Below are positions 39,170-50,305 of a stretch of DNA of 64,000 nt, piece by piece; the stretch's first letter is position 1, and every line of letters starts with the position of its first letter. This DNA is from Cruorifilaria tuberocauda (taxonomy: Eukaryota > Nematoda > Chromadorea > Rhabditida > Onchocercidae). A program made the translations under genes and the position numbers. The stretch covers positions 1 through 64,000 of the forward strand of contig JABVXU010000262.1 in assembly GCA_013365365.1 (NCBI GenBank), given 5' to 3'. Below the pieces are notes generated by a model. The model was not told the DNA's origin. It worked only from the letters and a program-made list of their open reading frames with translations, and searched no databases.

Positions 39170-39941
39170 TTTAGTAGACGAATGATTATCGGACAAAATA
39201 ATCCTTAAATGAAGTGATTTTAAGAGATAGTATGCATTCTGTTGAGGGTAGGATTGCTTAAAAGAAAAAAAATGTCAGATAAAAATGAGATCCTCAGCAT
39301 TTACGACAATAAATTAAAACGTTCCTTATGAATTTGTCATTGAGAAATAATTAGTGTTACGAAAATAACAAACACAAAATAGTGTGAGAGAAAGAGCAGA
39401 AAAAGAAATATATCGCACTAAACCAATTAAAGATATTTATATTTTGGTTTTTCGCAAAGTGTCGCTGAACCACCACAGGCATTTCTTTTATCGTTATTGA
39501 GATTAATGTAAAGTTGTACCTTCGAAGAAATCCAAAACAGTTTATAAACTTTAAGAATGAAGATAGAAGGGTAAAGTGAAAAAGGTAAGGGGCGGGAGTA
39601 ACTTTGATTGGGAAGTGCTGCAAAGTATAAGTGTACTCTTAAGTATTATTGATCTGATTTATGATTTATTAATGATTTATTAATCGTTCAGAAGTTCAGA
39701 ATAATCTATTCTACTAATTTCTTTTTAGATTTGGTTTCCTTCTGTAAAATCCAATTACTTTTCTCTTACGTGTGCTTCTCATTCTTGTTGGCAGTATTGG
39801 TGGTGATTTGACATTGGTATTGAGTGCAGTATATATGGAACTAAAAATCTCACTGATAAGATTATATTTGTGAGATTGAGGGATTGATCGGAACTACGCA
39901 GGCGCATATTTTTGGTATTTTTCATTTTAACGTTAATAATT
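39170..39941. promoter_or_regulatory. shared divergent promoter interval MIC13-like / RIC-8
   Basis: The minus-strand MIC13-like gene and plus-strand RIC-8 start only 0.77 kb apart, so both promoters must lie here. The minus open frame at 39357-39623 has no protein-family character. No TATA or other element stands out against the AT-rich background. Confidence 0.45.
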
Positions 39942-41630
39942 ATGACCGAAAATATATCTGAGGACGATTTGATGCAGTGGCAAAACTCATCGATTGATGA
40001 TTTCGTTGAAAACCTGAAGCGAATTAATGATAAGTTTGAAAAATCTTATGTATTTGGCCATATTGATATCGTCAGTAGAAATCAAATACAAGCCATATTC
40101 CATGACCGTTTTCAAGAATCGTCAGAAATTCGTCAGCAAATCCTTCGATTTTTACGAATTTTGGCGCGTGATAGGCAAGATTTGGATCAGTTATTGTCTC
40201 CCAGCTTGGTGCAAAATATACTTACCGTTGGCCTTTTTGCCGAGCAGTCTTTCGAGTTTGACTGGGAATCATTCATCCAGGCTGAAATGTGTCTCATAAA
40301 TATACTCTTCAATAGTAATCTTGCCAGAAATGAGTTTAATGAAGTTGCTTCGAATCTGCTGCTTAATCGAATTAGACTATTAAATGAAGTTCCGAGAAGT
40401 TGCTCTAGGCAGCGGAATACTGATAACATTTCAGTTACTTTCCAAGATATTACTATTTCTGCAAAACAAAAAATTCCTGAATTTCCAGTTAAAATTTTGA
40501 ATAACGAGCAAATAGATTTGGTTGCTTTTTACGACCTCCGTATTGCATTTGTTGCAAGCGCGCAGTCTAAAGATTTACAGCTGCAGTGGTTGAAAAATGG
40601 GTGTGAAGTTTTCCTGAAAGTATTGGAGCAGAGTTTGCATTTCCCGGACCGACTGAAACAAGGTTCGGATCGGAGTATTGTGGAACACACGAATTGGGCA
40701 TTGAAAATTTTGTTTAATATATTTTGTTATTCTTGGGATGATTCTGCAGAGTCAAATGCAAAGCAGTGCATGTTACTGTGCTCAAAAATTGTCACCTTAG
40801 AAAACATTGACCCATCTCTTGATCAATCCGCTATAGATGTAATTGCAGTATTGCCACTGTCATACGAGTGGTTGGCGCCGAAATTACAGAACACGGAGAA
40901 AGAGAGTGACGTGAATGTACTCCACGGTGGACGTGATATGACTTTTGCAGATGCTGTACTTCATGCGTTAGAGCGACGACTGGAAGAGGAAAATAATGAA
41001 AGGAATGAGCTTCTTGGTACATTTTTAACTGTTTTGATACGTCTGAGTTCTCAAGTGAAAGAAGCCCGACGTTATTTACGTTTACTGGTCATTCCACCAC
41101 TTCATGCTACTGATGTTGAACGACGGCCGGATGATGGTGCTGAACTGCGTAATCGTATGATACGCTTAATGATGAGCATTTCGAATACTCAGGATTTGGC
41201 AGCTGAATTCATTTTTATTTTGTGCAAAAAAAGTGTTAATCGTTTCGTAAAATATTGTGGTTTTGGGCATGCAGCTGGTTTATTGGCTAATCGTGGCATC
41301 TTGAATGCTTTAAATATCCCAAAAAATCAATCGGATAGTGAAGCTTCAGAAACAGAAGATTATAAAGCAATTGAAACTCAGGTGAATCCTGTAACTGGTT
41401 GCATTGAACCTATGGGAGAAAATCCATTCACTGAGATGACTGAGGAACAAAAAGAATATGAGGTGCATCGGTTGATGAATGATATTAACAAACTAATGAA
41501 TCAGGGACTGATAACTCCAGGACAAATTGGAAAAGATGGACAATTAGCGCCTGTAAAACATGTGCTGGAGCTTGTCAAGGACTATGACGCAGAACTTGAT
41601 AAAAGTGATAGCGAGGATGGTGGATCCTAA
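39942..41630 (+). CDS. RIC8: RIC-8 / synembryn, G-alpha chaperone and exchange factor (intronless)
   Basis: RIC-8 folds and activates heterotrimeric G-alpha subunits in the cytoplasm; in worms it acts in synaptic transmission and spindle positioning. One uninterrupted 562-aa frame starts at the first ATG (MTENISEDDLMQWQNSS); length matches the family (about 530-570). The armadillo-like helical body is followed by conserved segments: PPLHATDVERRPDDGAELRN, the YCGFGHAAGLLANRG motif, an acidic serine cluster SDSEASETEDYK that fits the casein kinase 2 site region, VNPVTGCIEP, MTEEQKEYE and IGKDGQLAPVKHVLELVKD. There are no introns in 1.7 kb, whereas every other sizeable gene in the window has many. 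It is the first gene of the same-strand block up to 51.5 kb. Confidence 0.95.
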   Translation: MTENISEDDLMQWQNSSIDDFVENLKRINDKFEKSYVFGHIDIVSRNQIQAIFHDRFQESSEIRQQILRFLRILARDRQDLDQLLSPSLVQNILTVGLFAEQSFEFDWESFIQAEMCLINILFNSNLARNEFNEVASNLLLNRIRLLNEVPRSCSRQRNTDNISVTFQDITISAKQKIPEFPVKILNNEQIDLVAFYDLRIAFVASAQSKDLQLQWLKNGCEVFLKVLEQSLHFPDRLKQGSDRSIVEHTNWALKILFNIFCYSWDDSAESNAKQCMLLCSKIVTLENIDPSLDQSAIDVIAVLPLSYEWLAPKLQNTEKESDVNVLHGGRDMTFADAVLHALERRLEEENNERNELLGTFLTVLIRLSSQVKEARRYLRLLVIPPLHATDVERRPDDGAELRNRMIRLMMSISNTQDLAAEFIFILCKKSVNRFVKYCGFGHAAGLLANRGILNALNIPKNQSDSEASETEDYKAIETQVNPVTGCIEPMGENPFTEMTEEQKEYEVHRLMNDINKLMNQGLITPGQIGKDGQLAPVKHVLELVKDYDAELDKSDSEDGGS

Positions 41631-42117
41631 CTATCATCAAATTAAAATCTATCCATTATATACCTGTCTCATTAATTATGGGTTGCACATTTCTAATGTT
41701 ATACTGCATCAAAAACCAATGATATACTCTCAAAACGGACGATAAGTGTTTCAAGATTCTGTCTCAATTATGTATTTACAAATCTCCAAATATGCTTACT
41801 TCTCTATTCTTGGCGATTTCGAGCTAAAAATTCATGTCTATTTCCCTTCTTTAATTTTTATTTAAACTATTTCTATTTAGTGCATTTTAAAGTTTCCGCC
41901 TCGAAAAATACGATATTACTACTTGGGTTGAAATTTTTCACAAAGGAAATTTATTTGTATACTTTCACTTTGTAATGTGACTTGACCTTATTTTTTGCAA
42001 TTTCATTGTTTCTTACAGTTTTCGTTATATCCGTGTATTGTTATATATATTTTCGTGTCATTAATAATAAATACATATTTCAGATTACGGAAGGCTTATT
42101 TCTAACATTGCTTTTGC
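41631..42117 (+). other. intercistronic interval RIC-8 / exonuclease
   Basis: The 0.49-kb gap holds the RIC-8 3' UTR. The poly(A) signal AATAAA (42066-42071) is followed within 12 bases by the acceptor ATTTCAG ending at 42083, and the next gene's ATG is at 42118. No exon precedes that acceptor, which suggests trans-splicing of the downstream gene. Confidence 0.55.
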
Positions 42118-45100
42118 ATGTTTAAAGTGGCAGATAATAAGGAGAGAAGGAAACTGAAAAAACTGAGGAAAAATATCAATGAAGTGATGTTACTTTCTGG
42201 TGATGATCCTACAACAGTGGATCTGACATCAGTGACATTCCTTCGGCATTCATTTGATGGTCCGTAGTTTCGTCGGCCGGTTGCCTTTTTTTTAAAATAT
42301 ATTCCCGATTTATTTCCGAGTTTGCAATTATTAACGTTCAGTATTCATATAAAGTTTCAATTCCTTGGTAACGTTTGCGCGGGAAGATGTATCTTTCAAG
42401 GAAGTTTGAAAATATTATTTCAGATAAGGATATTTCTTTGAAACTCCATGAAAAACTACGAACTATGCGACGTTTAAAAGATCCGCCAAAAATCAATCTT
42501 AATTTAAATAGGCTGAATGGTATGAGGCTTGGAAGTCAAAGTAGGTTTTCTTTAATTGCGCATATATCGCTTATTATAATGTATCGATTAAAATTTTATG
42601 TGATGATCAATATATTCGTAGATATCGCCGAATTAGTGCATTACGTATCATTCCACAATGTAAACAAGCCTCTCTGGGTATCACTGAGACCAAATCGTGG
42701 AATATTACAAGCAGTTATTTTTCGAATCCAGTGTGATCTCGAAACGGTAGTAAGTTATTTTCGGGAACTGAAATATCATGCTTACTGCTTAGGTTGCTGG
42801 AAACCTATGATTTCTTGCCTATATGATCAAATAGAAAGTATAATTTCATTATGTAATGTTTAAAACATTCCTCAGGAAAGTAACAAGAAAAATACATATA
42901 TCGATCAACTCTTTGGCTCAAAATTCTTCATCAGAATGCAGACGGAAGTTTGGAACAGTGTGGAGTTTTGGACAAGCATGCGTAATATTCCTCTTCCAAA
43001 AATTGAGCGTTTAAAGAGAATTGTCGGTGTAAGTTTTGTGAGGCTTTTGTATTGAAGTTATTTAATCTTCGAGCATTGCTTATGTTTTCCTTGATGTCTC
43101 ACGATTGAGAAATAAAGTCTCGTATTCCGACTTTTCAATTATATAGGCTTATAAGAATAAAACACGCCACGTTCGAATTTGAATGGCAGAAAATTTTTTT
43201 TCCATTCATTTTTTATGATAATGTTTTACTGTTTAATTTTTTAGGTATACATTTTTTTTTTCAGCATGCTAATGTTCTAGAAGAATATATTAAATGCGAT
43301 GTGAAAGGTGCAGTACTAGTTACTTTGCGACAAATGATAGATTTTTGTTATCCTTTTCCCACGATGAATTGTATAGAGGTTTTGACGCCTATTATACCAA
43401 CAAAAGTGAGACTTGGTTATATATTTCAGGATTTTATATTTCATGAATTAGATGTGGATTTATACAATTCATTTCGTGACTTAATTCGTATTTCATCTTT
43501 TTGCAATCGTTTTAATTCCACTTTAATATTATCTTATCATTTCAGGAAAGATATGGCATAATAAAAGCTGATTCACCGTTCTTCGCAGTGGATTGTGAAA
43601 TGTGCACAACAGAAACTGGAGAAAGTGAATTGACCAGAATATCGATTGTGTGTTTAAGTTTATTAATGTTTAACTAAGGAATGGAATTTCTAGCTTTTTT
43701 GAATAGATCGTGTTATTCGTTTCATTCAGGTCAACGAGTGTTATGAGGTTTTGTTGGATACACTTGTGAAACCGCGGAATAGGATTGTTGATTATGTTAC
43801 AAAGTACAGTGGTATCACTGAGAAAATGCTTGAAAATGTCAATGTGCGGATTGAGGATGTACAAGTCAGTTTCATTCTCTCTTCATATTTTTAAAACAGA
43901 TTTTCGTTACTGTAGTAACAAGCACTTGTAATTGATTCCTTATCATGTGAAAAAATTTCACTATGCAATTCCCAGTTCTTTTAATATTTCTGGAAAACAC
44001 ATTAGTTCATTTTCTTAACGTATTCGCTATGTTAACATAGAATCACTCTGCTTCTTCCACTCGCTATTCAATTTTATTTTAATTTTAGCTTGTCAGCATA
44101 AAGTATTGTGTTAGTTAAGATAGCAAAAATTTCCTTTTAAAATAGTTTTCGCGAGATCACTTCTATTTTATCTGAATGTTGCCTTTACTCTCTTTCATTT
44201 TTTTACCAAGTACTTTAAGTATCAAAAAATAAATTAAAAATAGCGCATTTTCAGAGAGCTTTATCACACATTTTGCCGAATGACGCAATTTTAGTTGGGC
44301 ATACTCTTGAGTGCGATTTCAATGCATTGCGTATGACACATCCATATTGTGTCGATATCTCTCTTTGTTTAAATTTGTCTGGTAAAGATCGGCAGCGATC
44401 ATCTCTAAAGGTAATTTTTTGTTCATATTTTTGAGGATATTTTTGATTGCATGTTTAATTATTATAATGAATATAACTGTTGCAGTATCTCACGATAGTT
44501 TTCACTGTTAATAGTTGTTTTGGACGCATCCAGAAACTAAGCATATAAATATGGAAATCTTTTAAACTTCTGTAGTATAATATTTTATACAAACGATATT
44601 TATGTGATCTATTTTATAATGCGCATAAAATATAATTGATTTATAGACATTGGCAAGAATATTTTTGGATGAAGAAATCCAAGGAGAAAATGGACACTGT
44701 TCTGTTGATGATGCTGTTATTACGATGCGATTATTGAAATACAAACTCACTCATGGGTGATTACTATTATATTACATGTTATATGTGAAATTCTATCGTA
44801 ATGTTGTTGAAATCAGATATTTTATCAGATTATTGTGCATCCCGCAAACAAATATTTAGAGCTAATTTTGGGAATGTTTCTTTGGGATGGAGTTTTGATG
44901 ACTGGGCTCGTGAAAATGGCTTAACCAGTTCGGGAGCGCGCATCGACAAAAATAAAAATTTATGTTCAGAACTTGGTGCCAATCAAGAACCGCAACGAAA
45001 GAAACGATGTGTGGATGTTGTAAGCTTCTTTGAATATATTGTTTTATTTCGTTCCTGTAATTTGACTTCTTGGAAGCCATTTTGAAAATTTATCTTTCTG

Positions 45101-46160
45101 CTTCTCCTATATTTTAAAAATCTGCGTAAGTCATCAGAGTTGTTAATTTAGAAAAGGTTCAGTTTTCTTTGTTTTTCGGACTATCACTTTAAAGTGGCTC
45201 TGTCTGAAGGTAATTAGTTGGAACTCATTCAACTATGCTTCTAAATGAAAGCAGAATTAGTATTTGTAGGAAAGTGTAGTACAGACTTGTGACAAATGTG
45301 GTAGATCATTGTCTGTTGCCTGCATTGTGCCTTACTGTGCCTGCAAGAATAGCATCGTAAAATATTGCGTAATATGCTGTTTAAATTCTGCACCTCCTCA
45401 GACATCGAACGAAGGACCAACTTTGAATTGGAGGTGAGTATTCTTATTTTCATTCGCTAACCTCGAAAACAAAGAATTAAACTGCTGTTTGGAAGGAAAT
45501 CTCATGTTCTTTTTTATCTGCATTTATCTGTGATTCGTTTTCGATACAAATTACCTTTAAAGATTAGAATGAATTCTTTCGTTCAAAGAATTTTTGGACT
45601 TATTTCAGTGATGCATTCCAAACTTGTGCCGGTGGATGTGAGCCTATTCTGCATTTCTTACAACTTGACAAAGGCAAAAGTGCTTTTTATGCTATTCCCG
45701 GAAGCATCAAAAATAGCTCGAATAATGAACAGTTTGTTTTATATTTTTAAAGTATTTAATGCAGTGAATTTTATTATAAATGTTGCGAAAGGAACTTTAA
45801 AGGATAACGGAGAGCTTCTTTAAATAGAAGTTGCTTAATGCATAAGTTGAAATTTGTTTATTTTCAAGCGAAATGTATGTGAACACTAATGATTGCGATT
45901 CGCTGGACGAATTGGTGAAGCTTGTCAGTGAAGAAATGATTTCACATAATGTCGTCATGGTGGATATCGATACGGGAAGGCTGAAAATGAAAGTAGATGA
46001 GAAACCTATTGTAGCTATTGATAATGCTCTTCGAAAAATGATCTCATATGCTTCTTATAACTCTTTAATTATCGTTATTTTTTCGTCTCCACAAGAATCA
46101 CTGTGTTATATAACTGTGAAAACCCAAAATCATCGAAATGTTTTGACAGATACCAAGTGA
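42118..46160 (+). CDS. REXO5/NEF-sp-like DEDDh RNA exonuclease with C-terminal Cys cluster
   Basis: 3'-5' exonucleases of this type trim structured RNAs, mainly in the nucleolus. Thirteen exons fit in phase: 42118-42259, 42424-42540, 42622-42746, 42876-43028, 43265-43405, 43546-43647, 43730-43864, 44255-44410, 44647-44756, 44860-45019, 45270-45433, 45609-45731, 45869-46160 (639 aa). The start is basic (DNKERRKLKKLRKN). The exonuclease core is complete: ExoI FFAVDCEM, a segment LVKPRNRIVDYVTKYSGI, ExoII GHTLECDFNAL and ExoIII HCSVDDAVITMRL with the DEDDh His. Domain order and the long N-terminal region match NEF-sp better than REXO1 or REXO4. After the core, exon 11 carries a Cys-rich knuckle, TCDKCGRSLSVAC...CACKN...YCVICC, that may bind zinc. 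The C-terminal 100 residues are unrecognised; vertebrate REXO5 has RRMs there. Confidence 0.85.
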
Positions 46161-46657
46161 TCGTTATTTTAATGTTGTTGATCAGCTATAGTTTTGAGTA
46201 TGTTTATGATAAATAATTCCTTGTTTGTCTTTTATTTTTCATCATTTTGGATATGTACCTAATTTGGCGTATTTAAAATATTTATCATTCGGTTTGCTAT
46301 ATTTCTGTTGAACTCACTGCGATCATTTTAAGGGCGATTTTTTTAAGAATCAATCTTTCATGTGTCTCGATGTCAAAATTATGAAACTTTATAAGCATGA
46401 AGTGCTAAATAAATTTAAGTAGAAATTACTAGTCTTTGATATTTATTCCGGGATAGCAAGTAAAGACAGATTTTGGATTTTTAAGATGGCCTTTTACTAG
46501 AAAGATTTTACTTCCTAATCAGTGATATCAAAAAATTCGAAATTTTTCCAACTGTCACAGATAAAGAGTTAATACTTGAAACAGATAAGTAATTGAGTAA
46601 TTATCTTCGTTTTCAGTGCTCCCTCTGGCGCTCTGTTGGAGGCTGAATCTTTTAGTG
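46161..46657 (+). other. intercistronic interval exonuclease / NDUFAF1
   Basis: A 0.5-kb gap with a poly(A) signal AATAAA at 46408-46413 and an acceptor CGTTTTCAG ending at 46616, 41 bases before the next ATG. No coding exon is visible upstream of that acceptor. Confidence 0.5.
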
Positions 46658-48868
46658 ATGCTATGTAGAGGTGCCGCTGCTTGGAGCAATTTATACTGCA
46701 TGAGACCTTTCGCAATGTTCTTTCTTCAAGAATCCACATTATCACTGAAAGATGGCAAGGGAAAAGTAGTTTTAAATAAACATTTTTGAAGGAAATTTGA
46801 GTAATAAAATACAGTTGCAACTTTTTATGTTGGGAATAGGAGACTGAGATTTTTTGTATGGATATTTTGGAACAAATTTCAGTCGGTAACGGAAGTACAA
46901 GGCAAATCAGAAAAGAAAATACGTTCACTTTTTCGAAGAAACGTTGAACCGAATAATCTTAGTTATCCGAATAAATATATGAGGCCTGATTTTGATCCTC
47001 AGGCAGAACTCAAAGATATGGTGATGGAAATGCCTGGTTTTCTGTGGGAAAATTCTGTGGTTAGTTTTAAAAACAAATCTTTGCTTCATTCTTTTGATAA
47101 AATATGGAATAAAATAAAACATAATAGATTATTTGATTTGTTTTCGAAGTTAATACGAGCATTAATTATTCTAGTATTAGCGTTGCTTGTTGCTTTGGCG
47201 ACATTAAGGTTCTGTTTTTCTGCGTACGGCATAGTTGAAAGAATAATGTTCTCTAGACATGCTGAACTTTAAAATGCATTGCTTAACATTCGAGCGTTTA
47301 CCGATTTTAAATTAATTTCCTCATATTCAGGAAGTAGCTAAAGAAATGAAGAATAATTTTGGGATCTACAAACCAAGCATCCTGGAAGATTTGGGTAATC
47401 TCCGACATGGCCAGTTCCGAAAAGATATTTTGTTCAAAACATCAGAGGTAATTATTTCAGTCTGATATTATCAAATAAGAATTATTTATACAGAGCATCA
47501 CTTTGTTGCTTGTAAATGGAAGCCTTTATAATGAGAAATATGCATTTTATATAAATTTTTTTCAGTCATTTAAATTTTGGAGGTATGGCGCTGATTCGGA
47601 TAGTGATCAAGGATTTTCAAAATGCGAATTTATACCTACTGACCGGAAAACAGCCTTATTTAGAGGTGTACTCAGCACAAAATTAATAAAGGTTATTTGG
47701 TGCATTTTTGTAATTAATCAGTTGCTTATAATATTTATATGATACAATATTTATACGTCTCAGTATCTCAAATGAACATTTGAGGTTGCAATATATTTTT
47801 TTAAAGGATGGGCGAACTGAACGAGCAGGATGGGCAGCTATTAAATTCGAAGAAAGAGGACCTTTTATGAAAAAAAAATATTTCCGTAAATGGTCAAACT
47901 ATTCTCATTTCCTTATAAAGGTGGAGTTTTTCTTCAAATAACGTCTGTTCGAATTATTTGAGTTCTTGAAAAATTTTTGTTTAATATTCCTGAGGTTTTT
48001 CTTAAATTATATTGTTGTTTCTTAAGGTTACTAAAGGAAGTTTTTTCTTATTTTATTGTGTCCTTTGTAATCTTTAAAAATCCAGTTATAGAAAATTCAT
48101 GTTTTAGTGCCGTGGTGATGGGCGTACATATAAAATTTCATTGAATTCACCGCTTTTATTAGATATTACTTGGGGTGATGCTCATAGTTATTATTTGCAT
48201 ACTCATGGTGGTCCCTACTGGCAGTATGAAGCAATTCCATTCTCGAAGTTTATCCATACCGTACGCAATCGAATCATGGATCAGCAATATCGAATAAAGA
48301 ATATTAATGTCAGGTAAAGAAAAGTTCAGGCTACAGAAAATAAATTAAACAGGGGATTAAAAAATATGGAATGGAATATTTATTAATTGTTATCGTTATA
48401 ATTACTGCTAATATTGTTGTTGATAAAATGTCACTGATAGTTTCTCAGCTCATCTCATAAACTTATATGTGTAGTTTTCAAAATCTTTTAACTCATTATT
48501 CTATTCACCCTGATCCTCTTTAGATAATTTTCCAAATACCATTGATTTTTTCGTATTTTGATTTTCTTGGTTACAGTTTACACATCACATTTGATTGCTT
48601 ACTTAACTTAAAGTTCGAGGTTTTTGAAATTTAGACTTTCACAATTTTCTTTGCTAAAATGTAAATTGTTTTCAATTAACTTATTAATACTTTTTAGAAT
48701 ACTCAACAAATTAATTTCAGTTCATTAATGATAATGTTGATGGATAGAATTGATGGAGATTTCTCGCTTGAAATTGATTATATCGGTGTAGTGCACGACA
48801 GGAGTCATTTGGAGGAACACTCTTATGAAGCTTATCAATTGCCTATATTACTCACTGAGGGCACATAG
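46658..48868 (+). CDS. NDUFAF1: NDUFAF1/CIA30, mitochondrial complex I assembly factor
   Basis: CIA30 helps assemble the membrane arm of NADH dehydrogenase in the mitochondrial matrix. Seven exons in phase: 46658-46765, 46883-47059, 47331-47447, 47566-47691, 47807-47920, 48108-48313, 48721-48868 (331 aa; human 327). The start at 46658 gives an N-terminus rich in Ala, Arg and aromatics (MLCRGAAAWSNLYCMRPFAM) that fits a mitochondrial targeting peptide; a later ATG at 46700 is possible. The CIA30 domain is clear: FKFWRYGADSDSDQGFS, FRGVLSTKL, GWAAIKFEE, then CRGDGRTYKISL, HTHGGPYWQYEAIPFSKF and a C-terminal strand SLEIDYIGVVHD. Same strand and close spacing to both neighbours suggest co-transcription. 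Confidence 0.92.
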
Positions 48869-49385
48869 ACTTTTCAGCGATTTTAACTTGCTTTATTTTG
48901 TACCTTTAAGATACTGTTAATTGTATGCATTTTATTGGCAAATGCAGTTTATAATTTTGTTTTTTAAGCAACTACTTTATTTATAAATTTATTTTATTTC
49001 AATTTTGCGTCAAATATATATGTAAGCAACTTGAGTTTTAAAATTTTTGGGGGAGATTGAATAGGATAGCCTAGAAATTCAAGATTATCGGCTATTGTCA
49101 TTGTAAAATTATGTTCATAAATGCTCTTTAAGTTCTTGCAACGAATCATTTTTCTTCGTTTATCAACCTCATACATAATATTGTTATATTTCATTTTGTA
49201 TTAGATAGCTTTCGAAAAGTGATCGATATTGATTATTTTTGATGAGTTAATAGCTTTTTAGATGAAAAAGAAAAAAATATTTTGTATACAATATTCACCA
49301 AATATTTACTTTTCTTAGCTTAATAAAGTTTTTAGGGAAGTGTATAATAATAGGTCATAAGGTAAATTCATTACGTAGTTTTTGG
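48869..49385 (+). other. intercistronic interval NDUFAF1 / first SLIRP-like gene
   Basis: The poly(A) signal AATAAA at 49322-49327 is followed at once by GTTTTTAG ending at 49335, and the next ATG is 50 bases on at 49386. A second acceptor-like TTTCTTAG ends at 49318. Cleavage and trans-splicing signals nearly overlap here. Confidence 0.5.
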
Positions 49386-50081
49386 ATGCATGTGGGACGG
49401 TGGATTTTGGTAAGAATATTTTCAACAAATTTCACAACATCACGGATACCAGGTCGTGTTATAGTGAAGAATGTCAGTTGGTTCACCGGTGAAAGTTTGT
49501 TGTCTTGGAATTTAAAATCATTAATTATGTTAAGTATCTATAGAAATGAAAAGTCTTGAGCTTTTACATACCGTTTTTATCATTGTATCTTAACCTATTG
49601 TTTTGTGCAATCTGAAGATATGGTTTTTCTTTAATTATTTATTTACAGAAGATTTGAAATTCTATTTTGGTCGTTTTGGCAAGGTGCAGCACGTTAAATT
49701 ATTATACGTTAGTTTCCTCCTTCTTTTCTATTATAACAGTTTAAAGACTAAGATGCATGTCTTATCACGATTCGAGAGCTAGTCCATTTTACAGGATTGG
49801 GAAACGGGTTTGCACAGGGGTTTTGCATTTGTTGTTTTTGAGAGCATTGATGACGCAGTAAAGGCCGTACAACAACGAAATCATTCTATTAATGGACGAC
49901 AGGTCAACCCTTCATTCTTGACCATTTGAAAGACTATTCTTTTGGTTATTTAAATGTTGAGCTTGCACGTAAATGTACATAAGTACTTCCTAAAATATCA
50001 GTCACATGATTTCATATTATAATTCTGTTTCAGCTAATTGCAAAGATTGCAACACTCAATCCTAAAAACCAACAGAAATAG
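49386..50081 (+). CDS. SLIRP: SLIRP-like mitochondrial RRM protein (copy A)
   Basis: SLIRP binds mitochondrial mRNAs with LRPPRC and stabilises them. Four exons: 49386-49494, 49649-49707, 49795-49902, 50034-50081 (107 aa, equal in size to human SLIRP, 109). The N-terminus MHVGRWILVRIFSTNFTTSR is basic and hydroxylated without acidic residues, as in a matrix targeting peptide. One RRM follows: beta-1 RVIVKNVSWF, helix DLKFYFGRFGKVQHVKLL, RNP1 region ETGLHRGFAFVVF and the SINGRQLIAKIA end. The ETG-hRG-hhxF layout is characteristic of SLIRP. It lies 225 bases ahead of a second copy with the same intron positions. Confidence 0.82.
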
Positions 50082-50305
50082 AATTTTATTTATTTAATTA
50101 AAATCCATTCCGGTATTTGATCAACTGGATGTATGTTTTATTATTATTTGGGCGTTTAAACATTAGTTTCGCATTGTTTTTCATATTTTCAAATGATAGT
50201 TATTTACTTTTGTTAATTTGTTTTTTAATTGCCTACTGTATTTTTTTCGTAAAGTGAATTGTGTTTTTTTTGAAAATGCGTTTTTATGTGCTGACTTGCA
50301 GACGA
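50082..50305 (+). promoter_or_regulatory. short intercistronic gap with trans-splice acceptor (SLIRP copies A/B)
   Basis: Only 224 bases separate the two coding regions. The gap is T-rich, has no AATAAA, and ends in GACTTGCAG (to 50301) four bases before the ATG of copy B. This is the tightest spacing in the window and the best operon-like junction. An ATG at 50276, in frame with copy B, lies before the acceptor. Confidence 0.55.

Noticed and set aside
42375..42863. 162-aa single open frame
   Set aside because: It spans two exonuclease exons and an intron without a stop; the internal GTAGGT donor and TTCGTAG acceptor keep the frame, and the middle segment looks non-coding.
46569..46928. 119-aa minus frame
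   Set aside because: Antisense of the NDUFAF1 first exons, which carry conserved downstream phase and homology.
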